Positions 18,239 to 28,968 are shown, counted from the first letter of the stretch. The stretch: DNA of 64,000 nucleotides from CBDUEF01 sp018063485 (GCA_037045435.1 JBAOID010000018.1:413466-477465); one strand, 5' to 3'. Program-made: numbers and translations. The notes: generated from the letters alone by a model not told the origin.

Positions 18239-19204
18239 ATGGCCGACGCTTCAGAATTTCAGGACCGCATGCTGTCCCTCGGCCTTGCCCGTGTCTCCGA
18301 GGCGGCGGCACTGGCGTCAGCCAGGCTGATTGGGCGCGGCGATGAGAAAGCGGCGGATCAAGCCGCCGTCAACGCCATGCGTGACCAGTTGAATTTGCTC
18401 GATATTTCTGGCGTCGTGGTGATTGGCGAAGGCGAGCGCGACGAGGCCCCGATGCTTTATATCGGCGAGAAAGTAGGCACCGGCCACGGCCCCGCCGTTG
18501 ATATTGCGCTTGATCCTTTGGAAGGCACCACCCTCACCGCCAAGGACATGCCCAACGCCCTGACCGTGATCGCCATGGCCCCGCGCGGCACTTTGCTCCA
18601 TGCCCCTGATGTTTATATGGAAAAGCTGGCCATCGGCCCCGGCTTTGCCCCCGATACCGTAACCCTCGACATGTCCCCCGTCCAACGCGTCCGCGCCCTC
18701 GCCCGCGCCAAAGGCGTCGCCGCTGACGAGATCACCGTCTGCATCCTCGAACGCCCCCGGCATGAGAAGCTGATCGCCGAAGTCCGGGCCACGGGTGCCG
18801 CGATCCGCCTGATCACCGATGGCGACGTGGCCGGCGTAATCCATTGTGCTGAAAGCGAATCTACCGGGATCGACATGTATATGGGCTCGGGCGGCGCCCC
18901 CGAAGGCGTGCTTGCCGCCTCGGCCCTGAAATGTATGGGCGGGCAGATTTATGGCCAGCTTCTGTTTCGCAACAATGATGAAAAAGACCGCGCCGCCAAG
19001 GCCGGGATCACCGATCTGAACCGCATCTACACCCGCGACGATATGGTCACCGCCGATGTGATCTTTGCTGCCACCGGCGTCACCCAGGGTTCGATCCTGC
19101 AAGGCATCAGGATCGAACCCGGCTGGGTCACCACCGAAACCATCCTGATGCGTTCCAAGACCGGATCGGTCCGCCGGATGATCTACAAAAGCCCATTGAA
19201 ATAG
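18239..19204 (+). CDS. glpX: Fructose-1,6-bisphosphatase class II
   Basis: 321 residues; hydrolyses fructose-1,6-bisphosphate in gluconeogenesis and the Calvin cycle. Signature motifs GVVVIGEGERDEAPMLYIGE and ALDPLEGTTLTAKDMPNAL carry metal ligands; YMGSGGAPEGVLAASALKCMGG follows. The ATG at 18239 is preceded by AAAGGA; the same frame runs upstream to 18179 but that extension is proline-rich and unlikely. Third position in the hom-glpX-recJ series. Confidence 0.96.
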   Translation: MADASEFQDRMLSLGLARVSEAAALASARLIGRGDEKAADQAAVNAMRDQLNLLDISGVVVIGEGERDEAPMLYIGEKVGTGHGPAVDIALDPLEGTTLTAKDMPNALTVIAMAPRGTLLHAPDVYMEKLAIGPGFAPDTVTLDMSPVQRVRALARAKGVAADEITVCILERPRHEKLIAEVRATGAAIRLITDGDVAGVIHCAESESTGIDMYMGSGGAPEGVLAASALKCMGGQIYGQLLFRNNDEKDRAAKAGITDLNRIYTRDDMVTADVIFAATGVTQGSILQGIRIEPGWVTTETILMRSKTGSVRRMIYKSPLK

Positions 19205-19211
19205 GCCACTT

Positions 19212-19325
19212 AGAGCGCGTTGCGCCAAATTGACTTCATCTCGCAACCCGAACGCGCTTGCAAAGCCAATCGCTGCCTCGGGTTGCGAGGTGACTACGTG
19301 TCTCTGACTGAACGCAACGCGCTCT
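19212..19325. repeat. Nested inverted-repeat element (about 114 bp) between glpX and recJ
   Basis: Outer arms AGAGCGCGTTGCG (19212-19224) and CGCAACGCGCTCT (19313-19325) are perfect 13-bp inverted repeats. Inside lie CTCGCAACCCGA (19240-19251) and TCGGGTTGCGAG (19278-19289), a second perfect 12-bp pair. The whole would fold as a long two-tier hairpin, in the style of a MITE or intergenic palindrome. A diverged shorter relative is at 5575-5642. It starts 8 bp after the glpX stop. Confidence 0.7.
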
Positions 19326-19383
19326 GGACCATAGCACGCAACAGCCTCTTGTTGCGCGCTCTGGTCTGGGGCACAACTGCACC

Positions 19384-21120
<1,737 letters not shown>

Positions 21121-21189
21121 AGCGACGGCCCACTGGCAGCCATCCCGCCCCACTCCCTCGCAACACCTCTTACAAAAAGCATTTTTCTC

Positions 21190-21218
21190 TTGCGGGTCAC
21201 GCCCGGCCCGTCTAGACA
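21190..21218 (+). promoter_or_regulatory. Candidate promoter of tRNA-Glu
   Basis: TTGCGG at 21190-21195 and TAGACA at 21213-21218 with a 17-bp spacer, ending 16 bp before the tRNA. Match by eye. Confidence 0.4.
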
Positions 21219-21234
21219 CCCCGCACCAAAGCAT

Positions 21235-21309
21235 GGCCCGTTCGTCTATCGGTTAGGACATCTGGTTTTCAACCAGGCAAGAGGGGTTCGACTCCCCTAC
21301 GGGCTGCCA
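21235..21309 (+). tRNA. tRNA-Glu (anticodon TTC)
   Basis: 75 nt with CCA encoded. The acceptor GGCCCGT pairs with ACGGGCT (G-U at the first pair), the anticodon arm CTGGT-TTTCAAC-CAG presents TTC, and the T arm is GGGG-TTCGACT-CCCC. An AT-richer segment with foreign-looking genes begins directly after the CCA end. Confidence 0.95.
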
Positions 21310-21564
21310 CTTCAACCTATGTAAGTTATTGATTTTACTCAATAATCCGCAAGGTCGAAAATCTCTACCCACAATCTACCCATGACAGAATGACCCCTGA
21401 AAGCGGCCCTTTGGGCGCTGCGACAGGCTGGAAAGGATCACGCGAACGTGAACGCATGGCCTTCTTTCCAACGCTGAACAGGAAGCGAAGGACGGTTGCT
21501 AGCCGTGGATTGTGCGCCGCAAAGACTTCCCGTAGGTTTCCCGAAGTCAACGCGGGGAACAGTT

Positions 21565-22164
21565 ATGGAATGGCTAGTCGGCTTCGTTCTTGGGTTTTTC
21601 GCAGACCTGTTTCGTTCGGTCTTCATGCCTGCCAGCACGGAATGGATTAACAAGTTCATCCCCGCCGCTCGCAGAAAAGCCAATGTTGAAGAAAACATTC
21701 TGACCTTAGAAATTATGGACAAACTGAAATCGCTTGGGAAAGACCCCAACCTAGCGAAACATGCCCGCGACGACGCTGCACAATTCTTGACCGTCCTTAC
21801 AAGCCAGCAAGAAGCATTCGTCGAAAATGCTATCGAAGTCATTGATAGCACTCACATGACACAAGCCGAAATGAACGTCGAAGCGGGCCGTCGCGCTAAT
21901 GTGGCGCAACAACAGATGGAACGCGCCATAGTGGCTTTGAAGCGGTCGGGATGGCTAGAACCGCCGCAAATTTCGAACTTAGACAAAGCGCAAGAAAACT
22001 GGGAAGTCTATGCGAAAGCGCAAGCGGAATTTGCCGCAGCAGAGTTCGAAGGTGGATCAATGGCCCCGCTTGTGTATGCAAGCGAACTGGAATCGGTCAC
22101 AATCAGCCGAACGGGCGAACTTAATCGTATGTTCCAAGAAATGAAGGAACGCTACGGCGACTGA
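21565..22164 (+). CDS. Hypothetical protein with N-terminal membrane segment, foreign composition
   Basis: 199 residues from MEWLVGFVLGFFADLFRSVF; the frame is open further up to 21496 but the hydrophobic start at 21565 is more natural. One N-terminal membrane anchor is followed by soluble, helical, glutamine- and alanine-rich sequence (RRANVAQQQMERAIVALKRSGW). No family recognised. The gene is clearly poorer in GC than its neighbours and lies just behind tRNA-Glu, so horizontal acquisition is likely. Confidence 0.65.
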   Translation: MEWLVGFVLGFFADLFRSVFMPASTEWINKFIPAARRKANVEENILTLEIMDKLKSLGKDPNLAKHARDDAAQFLTVLTSQQEAFVENAIEVIDSTHMTQAEMNVEAGRRANVAQQQMERAIVALKRSGWLEPPQISNLDKAQENWEVYAKAQAEFAAAEFEGGSMAPLVYASELESVTISRTGELNRMFQEMKERYGD

Positions 22165-22188
22165 ATTTCAACCATGCTAATGAAAAAA

Positions 22189-22218
22189 GACCCCCGAAAC
22201 CTTGCGGCAACGGGGGTC
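22189..22218 (-). terminator. Rho-independent terminator of the minus-strand gene at 22.25 kb
   Basis: GACCCCCG / CGGGGGTC stem of 8 bp with a 14-nt loop. Read on the minus strand it is followed by TTTTTT, an excellent intrinsic terminator. Its presence supports a real minus-strand gene upstream of it. Confidence 0.8.
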
Positions 22219-22251
22219 AGGTAGCTTCCTCAGTGGCCCTGTGGAAGATCG

Positions 22252-22648
22252 TTAGAAAGCGGCTGCGGGGATGCCCACAAGGGGCGCGTCGGGGTCGATA
22301 CCCGCAGCGGTGCAGGCTTGGCGCATGGTGGCCCCTGCGGCGACCCGCAGCACGGCTACAGCGGGGAAATCGGGCCGTCCGGCCCCTGCCAGCCAAGCGA
22401 CGTGCTGCGCCCTGTCTGCAAGGCGTTGCTGCCCCTCTGGCGCGGCCCATGTCGGCACATAGCCCGATGCCAGGGTGAACAGGGGCAGACAGCCCGCAGG
22501 CGCTTCCGAGCGGCACGTCGTCAAGCCCGACCGTGACCGACTCCCCGAGCGGGCTGCGAAGTATCAAATCGCCTATCGGGCTGCGGTCCTTCTGCCACGA
22601 CGCGGCAAGCCATACGGCGATTTCGGCTGGCGTCACTTGCAAGGACAA
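22252..22648 (-). pseudogene. Hypothetical protein, one frameshift, island gene
   Basis: Two overlapping minus-strand frames fit together as one protein of about 131 residues: MSLQVTPAEIAVWLAASW.. GESVTVGL joined to TTCRSEAPAGCLPLFTLASG.. ending AGIDPDAPLVGIPAAAF. Deleting one G at about 22525 joins them. The gene ends 34 bp before a strong T-tailed terminator. I do not recognise the family; the compact alpha/beta-looking sequence and location between two tRNAs suggest a phage or island gene. Confidence 0.5.
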
Positions 22649-22736
22649 TCCGCGGGAGTTTAACAGCTTCTGAACCTTAGCGGCAGGCTTGGCGGCGCGG
22701 CATCAGGCATCGGCCAGGGGCATGGCTGCGACTCCG

Positions 22737-22781
22737 TTTGTTGGTACCGCAGCCACCATACCAATAAATCATACCAACAAA
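22737..22781. promoter_or_regulatory. Inverted and direct TACCAA repeats, possible operator
   Basis: TTTGTTGGTA (22737-22746) and TACCAACAAA (22772-22781) are a perfect 10-bp inverted pair 25 bp apart. CATACCAA also occurs twice as a direct repeat at 22757 and 22770. The stretch is AT-rich and lies upstream of the minus-strand island gene, as an operator would. Confidence 0.35.
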
Positions 22782-22889
22782 AGACGGGGCGCACGGGGAC
22801 GCATCGGGCGCCATGGGGGCGCAAGATCGAGGTAACCCACTGTTTTCAAGTGGATTACCGCCGATCTGGGGCGCATGGGGATGAATATT

Positions 22890-22965
22890 TGGTAGGCCCG
22901 GAGGGACTCGAACCCCCAACCAAGGCGTTATGAGCGCCCGGCTCTAACCATTGAGCTACAGGCCC
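22890..22965 (-). tRNA. tRNA-Ile2 (anticodon CAT, lysidine type)
   Basis: 76 nt with CCA encoded. Acceptor GGGCCTG pairs with CGGGCCT, D arm GCTC..GAGC, anticodon arm GGGCG-CTCATAA-CGCCT, T arm GGGGG-TTCGAGT-CCCTC. CAT could also mean elongator Met; the arm sequences, especially CTTGGTTG after the anticodon stem, look more like the Ile2 species whose C34 is modified by TilS. Confidence 0.9.
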
Positions 22966-23102
22966 AGCCTGCCTTTGCCTAGCAGATGCGCGCCCGAGGT
23001 CAAGCGGGGTGTCAAAATATCCCAACCTGTATGGGCTGCGTTGCGCGGGGCGGTCGGATCGGGTAGAGGCGGCACAGGCGTGGCGACTCTGAGGAACAAG
23101 AG

Positions 23103-24149
23103 ATGACAAGCGACAAGAACGGCCTGACCTATGCCGATGCCGGGGTTGATATTGATGCCGGCAATGCGCTGGTTGAAAGGATCAAGCCTGCCGCACGGCG
23201 CACGCAAAGACCCGGCACCATGGCGGGGCTTGGCGGCTTTGGCGCTTTGTTTGATCTAAAGGCTGCGGGCTACAAGGATCCGGTACTGGTGGCGGCCACT
23301 GATGGCGTGGGCACCAAGCTGCGCATCGCGATTGATACCGGCAATGTCGACAGCATCGGCATTGATCTGGTGGCGATGTGCGTGAACGATCTGGTGTGCC
23401 AAGGGGCCGAGCCTTTGTTCTTCCTGGATTATTTCGCGACTGGCAAACTGGATGTTGCCGAGGCCACCCGCATCATCAACGGAATCGCCGCAGGCTGCGA
23501 AGCCTCGGGCTGCGCATTGATCGGTGGCGAAACCGCCGAGATGCCGGGGATGTATCACAGGGGAGATTTCGATCTGGCGGGGTTCGCCGTGGGCGCGATG
23601 GAGCGTGGACAGGACTTGCCATCGGGCGTTGCACAAGGCGATGTGCTTTTGGGGCTAGCCTCAAGCGGGGTGCATTCCAACGGTTATTCCTTTGTGCGAA
23701 AGGTGGTTGAGGTGTCGGGGCTGGCATGGGGCGATGCTTCACCGTTTTCGGATGGCACGTTGGGGCAGGCCTTGCTGACCCCCACCCGGCTTTATGTCAA
23801 GCAGGCGCTGGCGGCTGTCCGTGCGGGCGGGGTTCATGCTCTGGCCCATATCACTGGTGGCGGGCTGACGGAAAATCCGCCGCGGGTGGTGCCACAGGGG
23901 CTTGCTTGCGAGATTGATCTGGGGACATGGCAACTGCCTGAGGTGTTCCGCTGGTTGGCGTCAACGGCCAGGATGAGCGAGCAGGAGTTGTTGAAAACCT
24001 TCAATTGCGGCATCGGCATGATGGCAGTTGTGGCGGCGGATCGGGCCGAGGAATTGGCCGCTCTGCTGCGCTCGCAGGGCGAAACCGTTGTGAAGATGGG
24101 ACGGATCGTGCAGGGCAATGGCGTGGTTTACAAGGGCAAGCTGCTGTGA
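23103..24149 (+). CDS. purM: Phosphoribosylformylglycinamidine cyclo-ligase
   Basis: 348 residues; ATP-dependent closure of FGAM to AIR, the fifth step of purine synthesis. Landmarks are TYADAGVDIDAGNALVERIK, LVAATDGVGTKLRIAID, GIDLVAMCVNDLVCQGAEP, FLDYFATGKLD and LIGGETAEMPGMY, all in place. The stop overlaps the GTG start of purN, so the two are translationally coupled. Confidence 0.97.
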   Translation: MTSDKNGLTYADAGVDIDAGNALVERIKPAARRTQRPGTMAGLGGFGALFDLKAAGYKDPVLVAATDGVGTKLRIAIDTGNVDSIGIDLVAMCVNDLVCQGAEPLFFLDYFATGKLDVAEATRIINGIAAGCEASGCALIGGETAEMPGMYHRGDFDLAGFAVGAMERGQDLPSGVAQGDVLLGLASSGVHSNGYSFVRKVVEVSGLAWGDASPFSDGTLGQALLTPTRLYVKQALAAVRAGGVHALAHITGGGLTENPPRVVPQGLACEIDLGTWQLPEVFRWLASTARMSEQELLKTFNCGIGMMAVVAADRAEELAALLRSQGETVVKMGRIVQGNGVVYKGKLL

Positions 24150-24727
24150 AACGCGTGGCCATCCTGATTTCCGGGGGTGGCTCGAACATGCAAGCCCTGG
24201 TCCGCGATATGGTTGGCGATCACCCTGGGCGCGCGGTCCTGGTGGCGTCCGATAATCCCGGCGCAACCGGGCTTGCGGTGGCGGCAGCGATGGGCATTCC
24301 GGTGAAGGCCGTCGATCATCGCGCATATGACCGAGCGGGGTTCGAAGCTGCGTTGTTGGAAGTCCTTGTGGCCGCAGCGCCTGACGTGGTGTGCCTTGCA
24401 GGATTCATGCGGGTGCTAAGCGCCAATTTCGTGCACCGGTTCAAAGGACGGATGCTGAACATCCACCCGTCTCTTTTACCGAATTATCCGGGGTTGCACA
24501 CCCATGCGCGCGCCTTGGCCGCAGGCGACAAGCAGACGGGCTGCACCGTGCATCAGGTGACAGCAGATCTGGACGCAGGGCCGATCCTTGGACAGGCGGC
24601 GATTGCGATTGTGCCGGGTGACACCGTGCAAAGCCTGGCAGCACGGGTGCTTGTGCAGGAACACCGGCTTTACCCCGCGGTCTTGCGACGCTTCCTGCGC
24701 GGAGAGACCGCTGTATTGACCCTGTAA
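24146..24727 (+). CDS. purN: Phosphoribosylglycinamide formyltransferase
   Basis: 193 residues, formyl-tetrahydrofolate-dependent formylation of GAR. The start is a GTG (VKRVAILISGGGSNMQAL) overlapping the purM stop codon (GTGA). Catalytic residues are in place: NIHPSLLPNYPG with Asn and His, and HQVTADLDAGPILGQ with Asp. A terminator follows. Confidence 0.96.
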   Translation: MKRVAILISGGGSNMQALVRDMVGDHPGRAVLVASDNPGATGLAVAAAMGIPVKAVDHRAYDRAGFEAALLEVLVAAAPDVVCLAGFMRVLSANFVHRFKGRMLNIHPSLLPNYPGLHTHARALAAGDKQTGCTVHQVTADLDAGPILGQAAIAIVPGDTVQSLAARVLVQEHRLYPAVLRRFLRGETAVLTL

Positions 24728-24731
24728 CCAG

Positions 24732-24769
24732 AGCCTTTTCGGGGGGCATCGAGCCCCCTCTCAAAGGCT
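24732..24769 (+). terminator. Terminator of the purM-purN operon
   Basis: Stem AGCCTTT / AAAGGCT enclosing an inner GGGGG / CCCCC pair, starting five bases after the purN stop. Only a weak T tail (TTTGG) follows. Confidence 0.6.
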
Positions 24770-24944
24770 TTGGCGCCGGTTGCGCTGTGGGTTTTGTCCC
24801 CAAGTATCTTGTCCCTTGGTCGGTCAGCCCCTGTGACGAGGATGTGTTGGACAAAGCACACGGGTTTTTGGGGTTTTCACTGGCCGCGTTGCTGCCTATA
24901 GGCAAGTTGCGGGACACCCCCGTAAGCCAAGCGAAAGACCCCAG

Positions 24945-26102
24945 ATGCGCACGATTACCACAACCCAAGAGCTTGCCGCTTTTTGTGATGCCGCCAAATC
25001 CGAGAATTATGTGACGATCGACACCGAATTTCTGCGCGAGCGCACCTATTGGTCGAAACTTTGCCTGATCCAATTGGCCCTGCCGGGCAAAGACGGGGAT
25101 GCGGTGCTGGTTGATCCCATCGAAGGCTCGGAAATGAGCCTTGAGCCGCTTTATGATCTTTTCCGCCATGAGGCCACGGTCAAAGTGTTCCATGCCGCGC
25201 GGCAGGATCTTGAGATTTTCTTTGTCGAGGGCAACGCTTTCCCCAAGCCGCTGTTTGACACCCAGATCGCGGCCATGGTTTGCGGCTTTGGCGAGCAGGT
25301 GGGCTATGAAACCTTGGTGAAAAAGATCGCCAAGGCTGATCTGGACAAGACCTCGCGCTTTACCGATTGGTCACGCCGCCCGCTGTCCAAAGCGCAACAA
25401 GATTATGCCTTGGCCGATGTCACCCATTTGCGGATAATTTATGAATGGCTGGCGGCGCAACTGGTCAAAAACGGCCGGCAAGCCTGGGTTGAGGAAGAGC
25501 TGGCCATCCTGACCGAACCGACCACCTATACCGTCACCCCGGATGAGGCCTGGCTGCGGGTCAAGACACGCACCACTTCGGGGCGGTTTCTGGCGATAGT
25601 CAAGGAATTGGCCCGGTTTCGCGAAAGCTATGCGCAGGGCCATAACGTGCCGCGCAGCCGGGTGATGAAGGATGATGCGCTGTTGGAACTGGCCTCGACC
25701 CGACCGACCAATACCGAGGAGCTGGGCCGCTCACGGCTGTTGTTGCGCGAGGGGCGCAAGGCAGAAATCGCCGATGGCATTCTGGCAGCGGTCAAGGCCG
25801 GGATGGAGATGCGCCCCGAAGAGATGCCAAGACCCGATGTCAGCCGCGATCAGTTGCAGGTTAACCCGGCATTGGCCGATCTGTTGCGCGTGCTGCTCAA
25901 GGCAAAATCGGAATCGCTGGGGGTTGCGCCAAAACTGATCGCCGCCGCGTCGGATCTGGATGCGATTGCCGCCGGTCAGCGTGATGTCGAAGCGTTGAAA
26001 GGCTGGCGGGCCGAGGCCTTTGGCAATGACGCCTTGCGGCTGTGCCGGGGCGAGATTGCCCTCTCGGCCAAGGGCAATGAGGTGCGGGTTGTAACGATCT
26101 AG
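24945..26102 (+). CDS. rnd: Ribonuclease D
   Basis: 385 residues, 3'-5' exoribonuclease of tRNA maturation. The DEDD exonuclease domain opens with VTIDTEFLRERTYW, then VKVFHAARQDLEIFF, FDTQIAAMV and SKAQQDYALADVTHL with its Tyr and Asp. An HRDC-type helical region follows from about residue 210. The frame is closed by TAG overlapping the converging lipoprotein gene end by 4 bp. Confidence 0.95.
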   Translation: MRTITTTQELAAFCDAAKSENYVTIDTEFLRERTYWSKLCLIQLALPGKDGDAVLVDPIEGSEMSLEPLYDLFRHEATVKVFHAARQDLEIFFVEGNAFPKPLFDTQIAAMVCGFGEQVGYETLVKKIAKADLDKTSRFTDWSRRPLSKAQQDYALADVTHLRIIYEWLAAQLVKNGRQAWVEEELAILTEPTTYTVTPDEAWLRVKTRTTSGRFLAIVKELARFRESYAQGHNVPRSRVMKDDALLELASTRPTNTEELGRSRLLLREGRKAEIADGILAAVKAGMEMRPEEMPRPDVSRDQLQVNPALADLLRVLLKAKSESLGVAPKLIAAASDLDAIAAGQRDVEALKGWRAEAFGNDALRLCRGEIALSAKGNEVRVVTI

Positions 26103-26554
26103 CGGCGGCTGGAGCGGGCGTTATTGGCGCCCTGCACCACAATCTGCGTCACAGCCTGCAATTTTATGTCGCTGATCGAGATCGCCACGGTGATCTCACG
26201 CGATTGCGGTCGGTTCACGGCGGTGGCCTCCAAGGGGGGAAACACCCGGAAATCATAGACCAGCACACCTTTTTCATCTATCGGGCGCGCCACCAACTCG
26301 GCATCCCAAAAGCCTTGGTTGGGCGGCAGCCCGGTGGCGCGCACCAAAACGCCTCCCGGAAATGGCTCGATCACCAAGCTGGTCACATCCGCCACCAGCA
26401 TCCTTGGATCGGCCGGCCGATCTGCCACGGTGATCTTGTCCACCGGTTCGGATTTGCGAAACCAGTTGACCGGATTGAGCCGCGACTCCCGCATAAAGCC
26501 ACAGCTTGCAAGCAGGGTAACGGCGATCAGGGCGGCGGTAAGCGGCTTGCGCAT
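26099..26554 (-). CDS. Hypothetical lipoprotein
   Basis: 151 residues from MRKPLTAALIAVTLLASCGF, a signal peptide with lipobox LASC; the frame continues upstream without a plausible signal. The mature part is beta-rich (TSLVIEPFPGGVLVRATGLP, KGVLVYDFRVFPP). Conserved-hypothetical lipoproteins of this look are common near rnd in the family. Function unknown. Convergent with rnd. Confidence 0.75.
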   Translation of the reverse strand: MRKPLTAALIAVTLLASCGFMRESRLNPVNWFRKSEPVDKITVADRPADPRMLVADVTSLVIEPFPGGVLVRATGLPPNQGFWDAELVARPIDEKGVLVYDFRVFPPLEATAVNRPQSREITVAISISDIKLQAVTQIVVQGANNARSSRR

Positions 26555-26688
26555 TTCAGGCTCATTCCTTGCTGGTCTGCAATAGGGCTTGTCTGTCCTT
26601 GGGTAGCGCAAAGTCAGCGCTTTGAAAAGCCCGCTTGGTCTGGACCTTTGCCGCTTTGGGCATTAGCTGAGAGCCAAGGGAGAATGCC

Positions 26689-27099
26689 ATGGCCACATCC
26701 GCCTTTGAAGAAATTGCCGAAACCTTCGACTTTCTGGACGATTGGGAAGAGCGCTATCGCCATGTGATCGAATTGGGCCGCGCCATGCCGCCGCTCGATG
26801 ACAGCTTCAAGGTGCCCGCACTCAAGGTCGATGGCTGCGCCAGTCAGGTCTGGTTGCGCCCGCTGATCACAAACGGGCACTTTGATTTTCAGGGCGACTC
26901 CGATGCGATGATCGTGCGCGGGCTGATCGCGGTTTTGCACGCACTCTATTGCGGCCTGACTCTTGCCGAAGTGGGCCGAGTGGATGCCAGTGCCGAACTC
27001 GCCCGCTTGGGATTGAACGAGCATCTGTCCTCGCAACGCTCAAACGGAGTGCGCGCGATGGTCGAGCGCATCCGCTTGGTTGCTGCCACTGCGGCCTAA
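26689..27099 (+). CDS. SufE family Fe-S cluster assembly protein
   Basis: 136 residues. SufE accepts sulfur from the SufS desulfurase and stimulates it. The acceptor cysteine is in VDGCASQVWL, and FDFLDDWEERYRHVIELGRA at the N-terminus and HLSSQRSNGVRAMVERIR at the C-terminus are typical. It stands alone between converging minus-strand genes. Confidence 0.92.
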   Translation: MATSAFEEIAETFDFLDDWEERYRHVIELGRAMPPLDDSFKVPALKVDGCASQVWLRPLITNGHFDFQGDSDAMIVRGLIAVLHALYCGLTLAEVGRVDASAELARLGLNEHLSSQRSNGVRAMVERIRLVAATAA

Positions 27100-28907
27100 A
27101 CCGGGGCGCAAGCCGCTTCACACCACTCCAGTGCCGCCACCGACAACCGCAGACGCAGCTTGTCCAGCACTTCGGCGTGATAAGCGTCAAGCCACTCGCG
27201 CTCCCCCGGTGCCAGCATTGCCCCGTTGATCAAACGGCGGTCAAACGGCACAAAAGTCAGCGTCTCGAAGGCAAGCTGCACCCGCTCGGCATCGCCCCCC
27301 GGCAATTGCGGCGCTCGGATCGTCACGATCAGATTTTCCAGCCTGATCCCGAAAGCCCCCTCGCGGTAATAACCCGGTTCATTCGACAGGATCATCCCCG
27401 CCTCAAGCGGCACTTCCGACAGGCGCGAGAGACGCTGCGGCCCTTCATGCACCGACAGGAATGCCCCAACCCCGTGCCCGGTGCCATGGTTGAAATCCAG
27501 CCCCGCCAGCCACAACGGATAGCGCGCCAAAGGATCCAGATCGCGCCCGGCAAGACCCTTGGGCCAGCGCGCCCGGCTGATCGCAATAGTGCCCTGCAAC
27601 ACGCGGGTATAACAGGCGCGCGCCTCCTCCCCTGGATCGCCCACAGCCACGGTGCGGGTGATATCAGTGGTGCCATCCAGATATTGCGCCCCCGAATCCA
27701 CCAGCAAAAGCTCATTCATCCCCACCGCGCGATTGCTGTCTTCGGTCACGCGGTAATGCATGATCGCGCCATTCGGACCTGCTCCCGAAATCGTCTCAAA
27801 GCTGATATCGTGCAAGACATTGGTGGCCCGCCTGAACCCCTCCAGCGCCTTGACCACATCAATCTCGGTCAAACCGCCCTTGGGGGCCGCGCCGTCCAGC
27901 CAGCACAGAAACTCGACCATCGCCGCGCCATCGCGCAAATGCGCCTCCCGCATTCCGGCAATTTCCGCATCCGTTTTGCGGGCTTTGGGCAAGATGCACG
28001 GATCAGAGCCCCAAACCACCGCAACGCCCGCCTCTTCCAACTCGCGCGACACCAACAGCGGTGCCGTGGCGCGATCCACCCGCACCGGACCTTGCAGCGT
28101 GTGCAGGGCTGGCACAAAGGCCTGCATGGGGCGTAAAGTCACCTGCCCGCCCAGATGCGCCCGCGTCGCGGCATCGAATTTCGCGGCCTCGGCAAACAAC
28201 GTAACCCGCGCATCCTCATGCAGAATCGCAAAAGCCTGTACTGACGGCGTGCGCGCTACATCAGACCCGCGAATATTCAACAGCCAGGAAATCGAATCCG
28301 GCAAGGTCAATACCGCCGCCGATTGCCCCGCAGCCCGCAGATCAGCAGCCAATTGCACGCGCTTTTCAGCCGATGTTGCCCCTGCCAGACCATCAGGATG
28401 CGCAAAGGCCCGACCCATCGGCGGCTCGGGTTGATCGGACCAGACCCGGTCCACCATGTTCACGGTCGCCTTCACGATCACCGAAGTGCCCTCCAGCGCC
28501 GCCTCCAGATTGGCGATCTCTTCCGCTGTGTGCAACCAGGGATCAAAGCCGACCACACCCTGCGCCACATGCTCCTTGATCCATTGCCCCACCGTCACAT
28601 CCGGCCAGGGCACCGGGGTGAAAGCCGCCAGATCAACCTGCGATTTCACTTGCGTCCGGTAACGTCCGTCAATGAACACCCCAGCCCGGTCTGGCAAAAC
28701 CACACAAAACCCTGCCGAACCGGTAAAGCCTGTCAACCATTGCAAGCGCTCATCGCGCGCAGCCACGCCCTCGCCCTGGTGCGCATCGGCACGCGGGATG
28801 ATGAAACCCGCCAGCCCTTCCGCCGCCATCACTGCGCGCAACGCCGCCAAACGTGCCGGGCCCTGCGCAGGCGAGGCATGGCTCACAAAGGTCTGAAACA
28901 TCCGCAA
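27096..28907 (-). CDS. Xaa-Pro aminopeptidase (M24 family)
   Basis: 603 residues, the long APP1-like form with two creatinase-like N-terminal domains followed by the pita-bread metallopeptidase. Metal ligands are visible: LLVDSGAQYLDGTTDITRT (two Asp), NHGTGHGVGAFLSVHEGP (His), ILSNEPGYY (Glu) and FGIRLENLIV (Glu). Cleaves X-Pro dipeptides from peptide N-termini. It ends 4 bp into the SufE stop on the other strand and lies downstream of cobT behind a terminator-like repeat. Confidence 0.93.
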   Translation of the reverse strand: MRMFQTFVSHASPAQGPARLAALRAVMAAEGLAGFIIPRADAHQGEGVAARDERLQWLTGFTGSAGFCVVLPDRAGVFIDGRYRTQVKSQVDLAAFTPVPWPDVTVGQWIKEHVAQGVVGFDPWLHTAEEIANLEAALEGTSVIVKATVNMVDRVWSDQPEPPMGRAFAHPDGLAGATSAEKRVQLAADLRAAGQSAAVLTLPDSISWLLNIRGSDVARTPSVQAFAILHEDARVTLFAEAAKFDAATRAHLGGQVTLRPMQAFVPALHTLQGPVRVDRATAPLLVSRELEEAGVAVVWGSDPCILPKARKTDAEIAGMREAHLRDGAAMVEFLCWLDGAAPKGGLTEIDVVKALEGFRRATNVLHDISFETISGAGPNGAIMHYRVTEDSNRAVGMNELLLVDSGAQYLDGTTDITRTVAVGDPGEEARACYTRVLQGTIAISRARWPKGLAGRDLDPLARYPLWLAGLDFNHGTGHGVGAFLSVHEGPQRLSRLSEVPLEAGMILSNEPGYYREGAFGIRLENLIVTIRAPQLPGGDAERVQLAFETLTFVPFDRRLINGAMLAPGEREWLDAYHAEVLDKLRLRLSVAALEWCEAACAPV

Positions 28908-28912
28908 AACCC

Positions 28913-28968
28913 TTCATCTGTCTGAAAATATCCTGGGGGGAGGCCGCAGGCCGGGGGGCAAAGCCCCC
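28913..28968 (-). terminator. cobT 3' hairpins plus ATATTTTCAGACAGATGAA motif, copy 2
   Basis: Beginning at the cobT stop codon, read on the minus strand: GGGGGC-TTT-GCCCCC hairpin, then GGCC-TGC-GGCC hairpin, then a C run and ATATTTTCAGACAGATGAA, ending five bases before the aminopeptidase ATG. The same tail motif is at 1634-1657. It resembles the Rhodobacteraceae intergenic repeat and could end the cobS-cobT transcript. Confidence 0.6.

Noticed and set aside
22833..22861. A third tRNA between tRNA-Glu and tRNA-Ile
   Set aside because: The hairpin resembles an anticodon arm, but acceptor, D and T arms are absent.
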